Assembly (NCBI RefSeq): GCF_000300875.1
Contig: NZ_AMSG01000008.1
Span: 62,001 to 126,000 of the forward strand
Origin: Galbibacter marinus
Lineage (GTDB): Bacteria; Bacteroidota; Bacteroidia; Flavobacteriales; Flavobacteriaceae
Direction: 5' to 3'
Length of the DNA: 64,000 bases
Shown here: positions 46,457-56,684 of the stretch, one piece after another
How positions within the stretch are numbered: the stretch's first letter is position 1
How the letters are laid out: every line of letters starts with the position of its first letter
The notes under the pieces: model-generated
Databases searched by the model: none
Seen by the model: only the letters and a program-made list of their open reading frames with translations
What the model was told of the DNA's origin: nothing
Translations under genes and position numbers: made by a program

Positions 46457-46780
46457 CTACTCTTTTTCTGTATTTCTATAATAAATTTTATCGTTTAACC
46501 ACTCCTCGATAGCAATCGCGTGTGGCTTTGGAAGTCTTTCGTAAAACTTAGAAACTTCTATTTGTTCTTTGTTTTCAAAAACCTCCTCCAAGCTATCAGT
46601 ATAGGTTGCAAACTCCTCCAACTTCTCTATCAACTCCTTCTTGATATCACCATTGATTTGGTTGGCGCGTTTAGAAACTATTGAAATAGCCTCGTAAATA
46701 TTATTTGTCGGTGCATCCAATTCATTTCTATCATAGGTAATGGTAGAAATAGGTGCTTCAGAGTTTCTCAATTCGCTCAT
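46457..46780 (-). CDS. rpoZ: RNA polymerase omega subunit, Bacteroidota type
   Basis: Small RNA polymerase subunit of the RpoZ/Rpb6 family that supports beta-prime folding. The 107-residue protein has NNIYEAISIVSKRANQIN, the conserved core with SKRANQI near residues 36-42, and a Bacteroidota-type C-terminal extension (FYERLPKPHAIAIEEWL). It lies 9 bp after bamD and 3 bp before coaBC, the usual position in this phylum, unlike the spoT-linked gene of Proteobacteria. Confidence 0.9.
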   Translation of the reverse strand: MSELRNSEAPISTITYDRNELDAPTNNIYEAISIVSKRANQINGDIKKELIEKLEEFATYTDSLEEVFENKEQIEVSKFYERLPKPHAIAIEEWLNDKIYYRNTEKE

Positions 46781-46789
46781 AACTTTGAT

Positions 46790-47623
46790 TTAATTATTTA
46801 CTGTGTATTGTTCTAGTAATTCTTGTAATTCAGTAGCGTGCTTATCTAAGTCGCTATACATTTTATCGGACCTTCCGATGTATTTAGATTCTGGATATTC
46901 ACTCTTAAGAGCACTATATGCTTCTCTGGCACTTTCGATTCGCTCCTCTTTCCTATTATAAACACTATTGACTGCTAAATTATAACGCGCCAAATAGTCG
47001 TAAAACAAAGCGTCTTCCTTATAAATAGATCCTGGGAAATTTTCAAAAAAGATCTCAAAAGAAGTTATAGCTGCATTGTAATCTGAAATTCTATTATATT
47101 GTTTTGCAATTTCAAATGACTTTTTCTCCAATTTCGCTCTTAGGGTTTCCATCATCTCATTAGCCTCAGCTAAAAACTCGGATTCTGAATAGGTATTGAT
47201 AAAGACCTGTATTCTATCAATGGCTTTTTGCGTCTCACCTTGGTCTAAGCTATATCTAGGAGATGTCAAAAATTGACTCTTTGCGCCCATAAAAGCAGCT
47301 TCTTCTGCCTTGTCGCTTCGAGGGTATGATTTGGTAAATCTTTCAAATTGATAAGCTGCCAAGTAATAATCCTCAGATTGATAATAAGCATTGGCATAAA
47401 AATACTGCAAACGCTCTCCTTGGGGCTTCCCAACATATTGTGGAACGATTTGCTCATAGATTCTTATGGCTCGCTTATAATCACCTTCTTCATATAGCTT
47501 CTCAGCCATATCATATTTCTTCTTGACATCACTGTCTTTTAGCACTTTTTGGTATTCACTACAACCACTCAGTAGTACAATGGCAAAAAAGGCTAAATAA
47601 GTAAATCTCCAATTTTTAATCAT
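46790..47623 (-). CDS. bamD: Outer membrane assembly lipoprotein BamD
   Basis: Lipoprotein of the BAM complex that inserts beta-barrel proteins into the outer membrane. The 277-residue protein has a lipoprotein signal (MIKNWRF, then LLSGC with Cys21) and TPR units such as AEKLYEEGDYKRAIRIYEQI and AYQFERFTKSYPRSDKAEEA, the BamD arrangement. It heads the minus-strand cluster. A -7 element ends 4 bp before its ATG, suggesting a very short or absent leader on the transcript. Confidence 0.92.
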   Translation of the reverse strand: MIKNWRFTYLAFFAIVLLSGCSEYQKVLKDSDVKKKYDMAEKLYEEGDYKRAIRIYEQIVPQYVGKPQGERLQYFYANAYYQSEDYYLAAYQFERFTKSYPRSDKAEEAAFMGAKSQFLTSPRYSLDQGETQKAIDRIQVFINTYSESEFLAEANEMMETLRAKLEKKSFEIAKQYNRISDYNAAITSFEIFFENFPGSIYKEDALFYDYLARYNLAVNSVYNRKEERIESAREAYSALKSEYPESKYIGRSDKMYSDLDKHATELQELLEQYTVNN

Positions 47624-47627
47624 TCGG

Positions 47628-47635
47628 CAAAATTA
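47628..47635 (-). promoter_or_regulatory. -7 element immediately before bamD
   Basis: On the minus strand this reads TAATTTTG, an exact TAnnTTTG match. Its last base is 5 bp from the A of the bamD ATG, so transcription would begin at or beside the start codon. A promoter further upstream cannot be excluded. Confidence 0.35.
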
Positions 47636-47743
47636 GGTAATTATATTAAATATTAAAAACATTTTTACATGCCCAATTTAAGGCAGCAAAACGGATTAAA
47701 AGAAGGCTGAACTATAATTTATCAAATCTTTAACGCTAAAAGG

Positions 47744-47770
47744 CAAAAAAACCCGAACGCGATGCCGGGT
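47744..47770 (-). terminator. Intrinsic terminator of dapA
   Basis: On the minus strand ACCCG (47770-47766) pairs with CGGGT (47755-47751) across a ten-base loop, followed by a run of T (47750-47744). It lies 22 bp after the dapA stop. The rest of the 169-bp gap up to bamD holds no gene. Confidence 0.72.
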
Positions 47771-47792
47771 GTTTTGTTTAGTAGTCTTCAAA

Positions 47793-48677
47793 TCACACGA
47801 TTTGCGAGACACTAATATAGTTTCCAATACGCTGTTTTAAATCCGCTGTAGCCTCCACAAGTGGCAGTCTCACGACATCACTACAAAGTTCTAAATATTC
47901 AAACACAGCCTTTATCCCCGCGGGGTTCCCTTGTTCGAATATCAGTTCAATGATATCCATCAATTGAAAATGTAAGTGATTGGCTTGATCTAGGTCTCCT
48001 CGCAGCCCATATCTAACCATGGCTGAGAACTCCTTTGGTAAACCTTGACCTATTACGGAAATCACTCCTGACCCGCCTGCTAATACCATAGGTAGGGTAA
48101 GCATATCATCACCTGAGATCACCAAAAATTCTTTTGGCTTATTTTTTATAAGCTTCATGGCTTGAACAATATCCCCTGCCGCTTCTTTGATACCGATGAT
48201 ATTTTCAAAATCGTTTGCTAAACGGATAACTGTTTCTGGTAACATGTTTGAACTAGTTCTCCCTGGTACATTATAAAGGATTACTGGAAGTGGAGAACTT
48301 TCAGCAACTGCCTTAAAATGCCTATAAATCCCTTCCTGTGTTGGTTTATTATAATATGGAGAAACGGACAATACCGCATCAAAGCTACTCAAGTCTTCTG
48401 CCCGAAGCTCTCGAGCAACCTCAGCCGTATTATTGCCACCTATGCCAAGGACTAAGGGCAATCTACCACGATTAGCTTTTATTATAGTTTGCTTGACAAG
48501 TTGCTTTTCTTCTTTACTTAGGGTAGCAGACTCTGCTGTTGTTCCCAAAACCACCAAATACTCAACACCGCCATCAATAACATGATTGACGATAGCGCTA
48601 AGCGCTTGTACATCTACACTTAAGTCTGACCTAAACGGTGTGACTAGTGCTACTCCTGTCCCAAGAAATTTTGACAT
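47793..48677 (-). CDS. dapA: 4-hydroxy-tetrahydrodipicolinate synthase
   Basis: Condenses pyruvate with aspartate semialdehyde, the first committed step to lysine and diaminopimelate. The 294-residue protein has the Schiff-base Lys164 in GIKEAAGD and Tyr135 in ILYNVPGRT, plus [12 protein letters not shown]. The ATG at 48677 gives the usual N terminus [15 protein letters not shown]; an ATG two codons earlier, at 48683, overlaps the upstream stop as ATGA and is equally possible. It is coupled to the DUF6913 gene. dapF is further along at 61950-62726. Confidence 0.95.
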   Translation of the reverse strand: MSKFLGTGVALVTPFRSDLSVDVQALSAIVNHVIDGGVEYLVVLGTTAESATLSKEEKQLVKQTIIKANRGRLPLVLGIGGNNTAEVARELRAEDLSSFDAVLSVSPYYNKPTQEGIYRHFKAVAESSPLPVILYNVPGRTSSNMLPETVIRLANDFENIIGIKEAAGDIVQAMKLIKNKPKEFLVISGDDMLTLPMVLAGGSGVISVIGQGLPKEFSAMVRYGLRGDLDQANHLHFQLMDIIELIFEQGNPAGIKAVFEYLELCSDVVRLPLVEATADLKQRIGNYISVSQIV

Positions 48678-48679
48678 AA

Positions 48680-49201
48680 TCATAATCTTTTTAATATTTT
48701 TAGGTATTTGACCAATTCACTTGAAAACTGATCATAATCCTTTTCATTAACCTTCAATACCAAATTGTTTAAATGTTCACTCCCTTCTGTGACCCCTACT
48801 TTAAGATCACTTTTACACAGGGTAGAAACGTACTCTAAATACAAATTCGGTTTGCTATAATAATTTATGGCTATATCATATGGACGGTCTAAAAACGTTT
48901 GTAAATCATCCTGTTTAATCTTTCCATTAATTCCAAATGAATTTTTAGAAAATACAGGAATCATATAATTGACATTTTTATACACCTTTTCCACATAACC
49001 CGCTATAAAAATATTATCGTTATTAATGCGAATAGCCTTGGCGATATCCATTAATGGCTTGTAATCAACCAGAGTATCGTAATTAATAATAATAGCCAAT
49101 GAACGTACTGCTCCGCTTCCATCATCATAACCCTCTGATTTTAAGCTGGATGCCTTAATTGCTTTTTTTATTGAATTTTCTTTAAGACCTTTAAAAATCA
49201 T
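48680..49201 (-). CDS. DUF6913 family protein, function unknown
   Basis: A 173-residue cytoplasmic protein without signal peptide or membrane segment, matching the flavobacterial DUF6913 family by its N terminus [16 protein letters not shown] and a segment [15 protein letters not shown]. The ATG at 49201 is chosen over an in-frame TTG two codons upstream. Its stop overlaps the first possible dapA ATG, so the two are translationally linked. It is divergent from the nucleotidase gene pair. No catalytic motif is recognised. Confidence 0.78.
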   Translation of the reverse strand: MIFKGLKENSIKKAIKASSLKSEGYDDGSGAVRSLAIIINYDTLVDYKPLMDIAKAIRINNDNIFIAGYVEKVYKNVNYMIPVFSKNSFGINGKIKQDDLQTFLDRPYDIAINYYSKPNLYLEYVSTLCKSDLKVGVTEGSEHLNNLVLKVNEKDYDQFSSELVKYLKILKRL

Positions 49202-49213
49202 GTACAATTCCTT

Positions 49214-49221
49214 TATTTTTG
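49214..49221 (+). promoter_or_regulatory. -7 promoter element of the 5'-nucleotidase gene pair
   Basis: TATTTTTG matches TAnnTTTG and lies 47 bp before the ATG at 49269. It sits inside an inverted repeat, CCTTTA at 49210-49215 and TAAAGG at 49222-49227, which could be a regulator site. Confidence 0.45.
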
Positions 49222-49268
49222 TAAAGGTAAAACTTTATAGTCTTAACGTGGTAAAATTAAAGAATCTT

Positions 49269-50036
49269 ATGCTTATAAAAACACAACATTTTGTTATATT
49301 CTTAACTTTTCTGTTCTGTATCTCCTGTCAACAAAAGGATACTAAACTTCGAGAAATACATGGAAAAGAGATCGCGATGGTCGATAGTATCCCTGAGGTT
49401 GACAGCATTAAGACTTTTATCACCCCTTATAGAGATCACATCAAAGAAATTCTAGACACTCCTTTGGCATATGCGCCAAAAACGATGCAGAAAACAGACG
49501 GAGAATTAAATTCTTCCATCGGGAACTTTATTGCAGATTTAACCTTTGAAATATCCAATCCAGTATTTGAAAAGCGCACTGGTAATAATATTGATTTTGT
49601 TCTTTTAAACCACGGAGGGATTCGAGCTATTATTTCCCAAGGGGAGGTTAGCCGCAGGACGGCCTATCAGGTCATGCCATTTGAAAATAGGGTACTTATT
49701 CTTGAGCTCAGTGGCGAAAAGGTCATAGAGTTACTATCCTACCTAGCCAAATCAAAAACAGCACATCCAATTAGCAAACAATTAGAACTACATCTTAATG
49801 ACCGTGGAGAAATCGCACATGCGAGCATTGCTCAAAAACCTATTGATGTTTCTAAAAGTTATTTCGTAGCGACTTCCGATTTTTTAGCCAATGGTGGGGA
49901 TCATATGGACTTTTTTAAAAACCCCATAAATACCACTGACATTGAATATCTGCTCAGAAATGAAATCATTGATTATTTCATGAAAACTGACACCTTAAAA
50001 GCATCAGTAGACCAACGATTCATTCAAATCAAATAA
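49269..50036 (+). CDS. 5'-nucleotidase C-terminal-domain lipoprotein
   Basis: A 255-residue lipoprotein equal to the substrate-binding C-terminal domain of UshA-type 5'-nucleotidases, without the metal-binding catalytic domain. The ATG at 49269 gives a lipoprotein signal (LTFLFCISC, Cys18); an in-frame ATG at 49200 overlaps the divergent gene. Family marks are ELNSSIGNFIADLTFE, FVLLNHGGIRAIISQGE, RTAYQVMPFENRV and a C-terminal VATSDFLANGGDHMDFF. The catalytic half is the next gene, 7 bp away, so the two probably work together. Confidence 0.88.
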   Translation: MLIKTQHFVIFLTFLFCISCQQKDTKLREIHGKEIAMVDSIPEVDSIKTFITPYRDHIKEILDTPLAYAPKTMQKTDGELNSSIGNFIADLTFEISNPVFEKRTGNNIDFVLLNHGGIRAIISQGEVSRRTAYQVMPFENRVLILELSGEKVIELLSYLAKSKTAHPISKQLELHLNDRGEIAHASIAQKPIDVSKSYFVATSDFLANGGDHMDFFKNPINTTDIEYLLRNEIIDYFMKTDTLKASVDQRFIQIK

Positions 50037-50043
50037 TTTCACC

Positions 50044-50946
50044 ATGAAAAGAAGATCCTTCCTTCAACACACCCTTGCAAGTTCAATTTTTGTAAGTGCC
50101 GCTGGTTTATCGCTATCGGCTTGCTCTTCAATGGCTAAAAAGCATATTACCATACTGCATACCAATGATGTGCACAGTCATATTGATCCTTTTCCCCAAA
50201 CGCATTCGAGAAATCCAAATCAAGGAGGTGTAGCTCGAAGAGCTCATCTAATTGAGCAAGTTCGAAACGAAAATCCTAATACCCTTTTATTCGATGCTGG
50301 TGATATCTTTCAAGGCACCCCTTATTTTAACTTTTACGGTGGTGAGATTGAATTTAAACTGATGAGTATGATGAAATACGACGCGGCAACTCTAGGGAAT
50401 CATGATTTTGACAATGGAATAGATGGTCTATATGCCCAATTACCTAATGCTGATTTTCAAATCCTCAATGCAAATTACAATTTCGAGAATACCGTCATGG
50501 ACGGGCATGTAAAGCCTTATTCAATATTTGAAAAATCAGGGATTAAAATCGGAGTGTTCGGTTTAGGTATTGAATTGAAAGGACTAGTGAATAAACCGCT
50601 TTATAAGGAAACCAAATATCTTGACCCTATCGAAAAAGCACAAGACATTTCTAAAGAATTAAGAAATCAAAATTGTGATCTTATTGTATGTCTATCGCAT
50701 TTGGGATACCAGTACCAAGAGGATAAGGTTTCCGATATTACCCTAGCCGAGAACACGGATGATATTGATTTAATAATCGGTGGCCACACGCATACTTTTA
50801 TGGACAAACCTGCAATCCACACCAACAGACAAGGGCGAAATGTCTTAATTAACCAGGTGGGGTGTTTTGGACTATTCTTAGGCAGAATTGACTTCTATTT
50901 CGACAACAATACCAATCAATCTGAGGGAGTTAGTATAAATGTCTAG
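50044..50946 (+). CDS. 5'-nucleotidase catalytic metallophosphatase domain, Tat-type signal
   Basis: A 300-residue calcineurin-like metallophosphatase. Metal-site motifs are in order: HTNDVHSHIDP, LFDAGDIFQGTP, LGNHDFDNG, SHLG and IIGGHTHTFM. The N terminus MKRRSFLQ has the twin-arginine pattern, followed by a hydrophobic stretch and LSAC (Cys26), so it may be exported folded by Tat and lipidated. It lacks the C-terminal nucleotide-binding domain, which the preceding gene encodes. The pair thus looks like a split UshA-type enzyme in reversed gene order; the exact nucleotide or sugar-nucleotide substrate is unknown. Confidence 0.9.
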   Translation: MKRRSFLQHTLASSIFVSAAGLSLSACSSMAKKHITILHTNDVHSHIDPFPQTHSRNPNQGGVARRAHLIEQVRNENPNTLLFDAGDIFQGTPYFNFYGGEIEFKLMSMMKYDAATLGNHDFDNGIDGLYAQLPNADFQILNANYNFENTVMDGHVKPYSIFEKSGIKIGVFGLGIELKGLVNKPLYKETKYLDPIEKAQDISKELRNQNCDLIVCLSHLGYQYQEDKVSDITLAENTDDIDLIIGGHTHTFMDKPAIHTNRQGRNVLINQVGCFGLFLGRIDFYFDNNTNQSEGVSINV

Positions 50947-50957
50947 TGATACAAGCC

Positions 50958-52964
<2,007 letters not shown>

Positions 52965-52982
52965 TTAATTAGAGGTTTTAAA

Positions 52983-52990
52983 CAAAGGTA
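52983..52990 (-). promoter_or_regulatory. -7 promoter element of ligA
   Basis: On the minus strand this reads TACCTTTG, an exact TAnnTTTG match, ending 30 bp before the ligA ATG at 52952. No clear -33 element is seen. Confidence 0.5.
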
Positions 52991-53073
52991 ATAGATGCAG
53001 GTTTATTTTTTAAAAATTAATTCAAGTTCCTGATTCAATTCTTTGAAAGCTGTGAATTGAAATCGCTATATGG

Positions 53074-53940
53074 TTATCTAACTGCACTGAGCATACGGTC
53101 ATTTCCAAAAGTGTCCTTGATCACCTCCACTTCTTTAAACCCAGCATTAATAACTAAATCCTTTGTCTGATCCCCTAGGTATTGATTGATCTCAAAATAA
53201 AGTCTTCCATTTGTTTTCAAATGACAAGCGGCAAGCTTAGTGATTTGTTCATAAAAAAGCAATGGGTTCTCATCTGAGACATACAATGCACTCTGAGGTT
53301 CGTATTTTAAAACATTATTTTTCATTGTAGCTTTCTCAAGCTCACGTACATATGGAGGGTTTGAAACTATCACTTCAAATTGGTCCACTTTTGTAAATAA
53401 ATTCGAGAGTAAGGATGCTTTCAAAATATCGATCTCACCAAATCTCACCACCACCTGATTTTTCATTGCATTTTCTTTGGCTAACTTGATAGCGTCTTTA
53501 GAAATATCAATAGCGTATAACTCTGCATGTGTTAAGTGCTTTGCCAAACTAATAGGAATACACCCAGAACCTGTCCCAATATCTAGGATTCGTAAGGGTC
53601 GTGGATGAGTCTTGTTATCCTCTATAATCATAGAAACGAGCTCTTCTGTTTCAGGCCGAGGAATTAAGGTATGTTCATTTACCATAAATTCCATTGAGTA
53701 AAAATAGCTTTTACCCAAAATGTACTGAATGGGTTTCTCTAATTTAAGATCAGCGAGTGCTTTTTCAAAAAACCGCAATTGTTCATCCTTTAGAGTTTGT
53801 TCACCTTTAACACTTATTTCAAATGGTTTTAATCCGAGTTGCTGCTGGCATATCCAATTAAAAAAAGTCCTACTCTCTTCCTTGGGATACAAATTCGCCA
53901 ACTCTTTAAAAAACTGCAGCTTAAGTTCTGCTAATTTCAT
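53074..53940 (-). CDS. prmC: Peptide chain release factor N5-glutamine methyltransferase
   Basis: Methylates the GGQ glutamine of release factors RF1 and RF2 with S-adenosylmethionine. The 288-residue protein has an N-terminal helical domain and a Rossmann-type methyltransferase with LDIGTGSGCIPISLA and the VSNPPYV motif that binds the glutamine. The ATG at 53940 is preferred; an upstream in-frame start at 53976 would overlap the GNAT gene stop and add an unrelated tail. It lies 11 bp after that GNAT gene. Confidence 0.93.
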   Translation of the reverse strand: MKLAELKLQFFKELANLYPKEESRTFFNWICQQQLGLKPFEISVKGEQTLKDEQLRFFEKALADLKLEKPIQYILGKSYFYSMEFMVNEHTLIPRPETEELVSMIIEDNKTHPRPLRILDIGTGSGCIPISLAKHLTHAELYAIDISKDAIKLAKENAMKNQVVVRFGEIDILKASLLSNLFTKVDQFEVIVSNPPYVRELEKATMKNNVLKYEPQSALYVSDENPLLFYEQITKLAACHLKTNGRLYFEINQYLGDQTKDLVINAGFKEVEVIKDTFGNDRMLSAVR

Positions 53941-53951
53941 TATTTTAAATT

Positions 53952-54431
53952 TCAATTTAACGCTTTGATCATCCAAATTTCACAAGAACAATGGCCTGTA
54001 GCTCCTATTGGGTTTTCTAAGGCTGTAAATCCTGCTTTTTTATACAAACTACGAGCCGCTGTCATGGTTTGCATGGTTTCAATATAACAGTACGCATACC
54101 CCATGGACTTAGCAAGAGTTAAACAGACTTCAATCAGTCTTCGACCGAACCCTTTCCCCCTAGCCTTCGGTAAAAAATACATTTTTTGCAACTCACAAAT
54201 ATTTTCATCTCCACCTTGCAAAGTATCAATTCCAGCTCCTCCGACAACCGCACCATTGTGTTCAATCACAAAATACGCTGCTCCTTTACCCTGATAAGCA
54301 CTATAAAGATCCTCCAGTGATTTATCTTCAAAAGCAGTTCCTATAGTGGGAATTTTAACCTCTAAAATCACTTGGCGGACAATGTCCGCCATTGTCGCTG
54401 CATCTTTGGGTTGAATTTGTCTAATTATCAT
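53952..54431 (-). CDS. GNAT family N-acetyltransferase
   Basis: A 159-residue single-domain acetyltransferase. The acetyl-CoA loop is seen in LPKARGKGFGRRLIEVC, and LYKKAGFTALENP is the usual C-terminal strand-helix. The ATG at 54431 is chosen as the first giving a normal N terminus, MIIRQIQPKDAATM. It is co-directional with prmC and divergent from ribD. PrmC-linked RimI-type acetylation is possible, but the sequence does not prove it; the target is unknown. Confidence 0.87.
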   Translation of the reverse strand: MIIRQIQPKDAATMADIVRQVILEVKIPTIGTAFEDKSLEDLYSAYQGKGAAYFVIEHNGAVVGGAGIDTLQGGDENICELQKMYFLPKARGKGFGRRLIEVCLTLAKSMGYAYCYIETMQTMTAARSLYKKAGFTALENPIGATGHCSCEIWMIKALN

Positions 54432-54455
54432 TAGGTCACAACTGTTATTTAATAG

Positions 54456-54463
54456 TATTTTTG
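54456..54463 (+). promoter_or_regulatory. -7 promoter element of ribD
   Basis: TATTTTTG matches TAnnTTTG exactly and lies 17 bp before the ribD ATG at 54481, giving a leader of only about ten bases. It also lies within the 49-bp space shared with the divergent GNAT gene. Confidence 0.45.
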
Positions 54464-54480
54464 TCCTGTAGTATTTGGGC

Positions 54481-55539
54481 ATGAATATACATGAAATCTA
54501 TATAAAAAGAGCAATTCAGCTTGCTAAAAATGGACTAGGAAACACCTATCCTAATCCTATTGTTGGTTGTGTCATTGTAGCCAATAACAAAATAATAGGG
54601 GAAGGATTCACAAGCCCCGCAGGTCTAAATCATGCAGAGGTCAATGCTATTGAGAATGTAAAGGATAAATCACTCCTTAAAATTGCCACGCTGTATGTCA
54701 CATTAGAACCTTGCTCTCACTTTGGTAAAACCCCGCCATGTGCAGATTTAATCATAAAGAATAATATCCCAACAGTTGTCATTGGGACTATGGACACTAA
54801 CACAGAGGTTTGTGGAAAAGGTGTTCAGAGACTTACCAGCGCTGGGGTAAATGTGATCTTGGGGACATTGGAAGAACAATGTATAACCTCAAATATGCGT
54901 TTTTTTAGTGTCCAAGAGAAAAGAAGACCTTATATAATTTTAAAATGGGCACAAACCTCAGATTTTTATATAAGTCCTGAAGAGACAAAAGGAGAACCAA
55001 TGCCTTTTTGGATAACAAATACAATTTCTCGCCAATTAGTGCACAAATGGCGAACAGAAGAACATGCGATTTTAGTGGGTACTCAAACAGTGGTTTCGGA
55101 TAATCCTCAACTCAGTGCACGGGATTGGAAAGGGAATAATCCTATTCGTTTAGTACTAGACGCTTCTCTTCGAACACCAAAAAACCTACATCTTTGGGAT
55201 GATTCCACTCCTACGATTTTCTTTATCTCTGATAAAGAACCTTTACCAAGTGAGAAATTCGTTCAAACTTCTTTCGTGGCTATTGATTTTACCTTAAACA
55301 TTGCGGAACAAATTATAGCTGAACTATACAGGCTTAAAATCCAAAGCGTTATTATCGAAGGCGGGAAAAAAACCTTACAAAGCTTCATTGACAGTCAGTT
55401 ATGGGACGAGGCGAGAATTTTTACGAGCACCCAAAATTTAGGCAGCGGCACCAAGGCTCCTGTGATGCGAAACTTCAAATTAACATCCCAATATCAAATC
55501 GCAAACGACACAGTAAATCTTTACCATTTCTGCGAGTAA
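54481..55539 (+). CDS. ribD: Bifunctional riboflavin biosynthesis deaminase/reductase
   Basis: Deaminates and then reduces the pyrimidine intermediate of riboflavin synthesis. The 352-residue protein has the zinc-dependent deaminase domain (about residues 1-145) with His51 and Glu53 in HAEVNAI, and Cys78 and Cys87 in PCSHFGKTPPC. The reductase domain follows, with WAQTSD, an ILVGTQTVVSDNPQLSAR block and VIIEGGKKTLQSF. The ATG at 54481 is used, two codons after an in-frame TTG. Other rib genes are not nearby. Confidence 0.95.
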   Translation: MNIHEIYIKRAIQLAKNGLGNTYPNPIVGCVIVANNKIIGEGFTSPAGLNHAEVNAIENVKDKSLLKIATLYVTLEPCSHFGKTPPCADLIIKNNIPTVVIGTMDTNTEVCGKGVQRLTSAGVNVILGTLEEQCITSNMRFFSVQEKRRPYIILKWAQTSDFYISPEETKGEPMPFWITNTISRQLVHKWRTEEHAILVGTQTVVSDNPQLSARDWKGNNPIRLVLDASLRTPKNLHLWDDSTPTIFFISDKEPLPSEKFVQTSFVAIDFTLNIAEQIIAELYRLKIQSVIIEGGKKTLQSFIDSQLWDEARIFTSTQNLGSGTKAPVMRNFKLTSQYQIANDTVNLYHFCE

Positions 55540-55668
55540 TTAGCTTAGTAGATGAGATCAGCTTTTTTTCCATTTACAATACTTCATTGAAGTGCAAATT
55601 TGTAAAACTCACTCCCTATTACCAATTGCACATTCTAACATTTACCTTAAGTTTGTAAAAAATCAAAT

Positions 55669-56283
55669 TTGAACGATCAATACAAGACCATAGAAGAACC
55701 AACTGAGGAAGTCCTTTTTAAGGATAAGGGTAGCAAATTCTACGGTTATGCTTTTCCTATACAATCGGAAGAAGACGCAAAGGAGCGTTTAGAACAAATA
55801 AAAAGTCTTCACTCCAGTGCACGCCATCACTGCTATGCTTGGCAACTGGGATACCACAAAGACAAAATTCAGTATCGTGCCAATGATGACGGAGAACCCT
55901 CTAACACAGCTGGAGCACCAATACACGGGCAAATATTATCTTTCGACCTAACAGATGTCTTTATAGTGGTTGTGCGGTACTTTGGAGGCGTAAAATTAGG
56001 GGTTGGTGGTCTTATTAATGCCTATCGTACTACAGCACAAATGACACTTGAGAAAGCTACTATTGTAGAAAAGACCATCGATATTCACTTTAAACTCCAA
56101 TTCGAATATAAACACATCAATGAAGTGATGCGTGTTATTAAAGAAAAAAATCTAAATATACTTGATCAAAAAATGCATCTTTCTTGTGAAATCATCATCG
56201 GCATTAGGCAATCAAAAGCCGAAGATATTAAAGCTGCCTTTGCCCATCTATATGAAGTGAAAATCGAAAACACAGAGGACTAA
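55669..56283 (+). CDS. YigZ/IMPACT family protein
   Basis: A 204-residue protein of the YigZ (UPF0029/IMPACT) family. The N-terminal domain has DKGSKFYGYAFPI, HHCYAWQLG, and NDDGEPSNTAGAPIHGQI followed by VVRYFGGVKLGVGGLINAYR, the family signature. The C-terminal part is a DUF1949-like ferredoxin fold. The start is TTG at 55669; no ATG precedes the conserved region, so the unusual start appears real. The function is unclear; eukaryotic IMPACT affects translation control. It follows ribD by 129 bp. Confidence 0.9.
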   Translation: MNDQYKTIEEPTEEVLFKDKGSKFYGYAFPIQSEEDAKERLEQIKSLHSSARHHCYAWQLGYHKDKIQYRANDDGEPSNTAGAPIHGQILSFDLTDVFIVVVRYFGGVKLGVGGLINAYRTTAQMTLEKATIVEKTIDIHFKLQFEYKHINEVMRVIKEKNLNILDQKMHLSCEIIIGIRQSKAEDIKAAFAHLYEVKIENTED

Positions 56284-56288
56284 AATTC

Positions 56289-56684
56289 CTATAGATTTTC
56301 CAATATATATTCAGGACATCGAATGGGTTTAAAAGTATTAGCATCGATAAAAGCGAGAACAGTATTTGCCTCTGCAAGGATTTGATTATCTTCATTCCAA
56401 ATCTTGTAATCAAATTCAATTTTTACACCCGGAGATCTAAGGAGCTCAAGCTCTACTGTTAATAAGTCATCATAACGTGCTGACTTTTTATAATTTATCT
56501 GTAATGAAACCACTGGCAGCATAACCCCACTATTTTCTAGCTCTTTGTAAGATATCCCACGTGAACGCAACCATTCAACACGAGCAATTTCTAAATATTG
56601 TGCATAATTGCCGTGATATACAACCCCCATTTTATCGGTTTCGCTATATCTAACTCTAATGTTAATTTTATTTGTTTTCTCCAT
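56289..56684 (-). CDS. YbgC-type acyl-CoA thioesterase
   Basis: A 131-residue hotdog-fold thioesterase of the 4-hydroxybenzoyl-CoA thioesterase/YbgC group. YSETDKMGVVYHGNYAQYLE holds the predicted catalytic Asp17 and the family signature, followed by EIARVEWLRSRGISY. The ATG at 56684 gives a normal N terminus; an in-frame start at 56735 would add an unrelated tail. It is convergent to the YigZ-family gene, 5 bp away. YbgC is linked to the Tol-Pal system in Proteobacteria, but no tol genes are here, so the acyl substrate is unknown. Confidence 0.88.
   Translation of the reverse strand: MEKTNKINIRVRYSETDKMGVVYHGNYAQYLEIARVEWLRSRGISYKELENSGVMLPVVSLQINYKKSARYDDLLTVELELLRSPGVKIEFDYKIWNEDNQILAEANTVLAFIDANTFKPIRCPEYILENL

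Noticed and set aside
49200-49268. Longer start for the nucleotidase C-domain gene at ATG 49200
   Set aside because: It would overlap the divergent DUF6913 start and the promoter element, and hide the lipoprotein signal.
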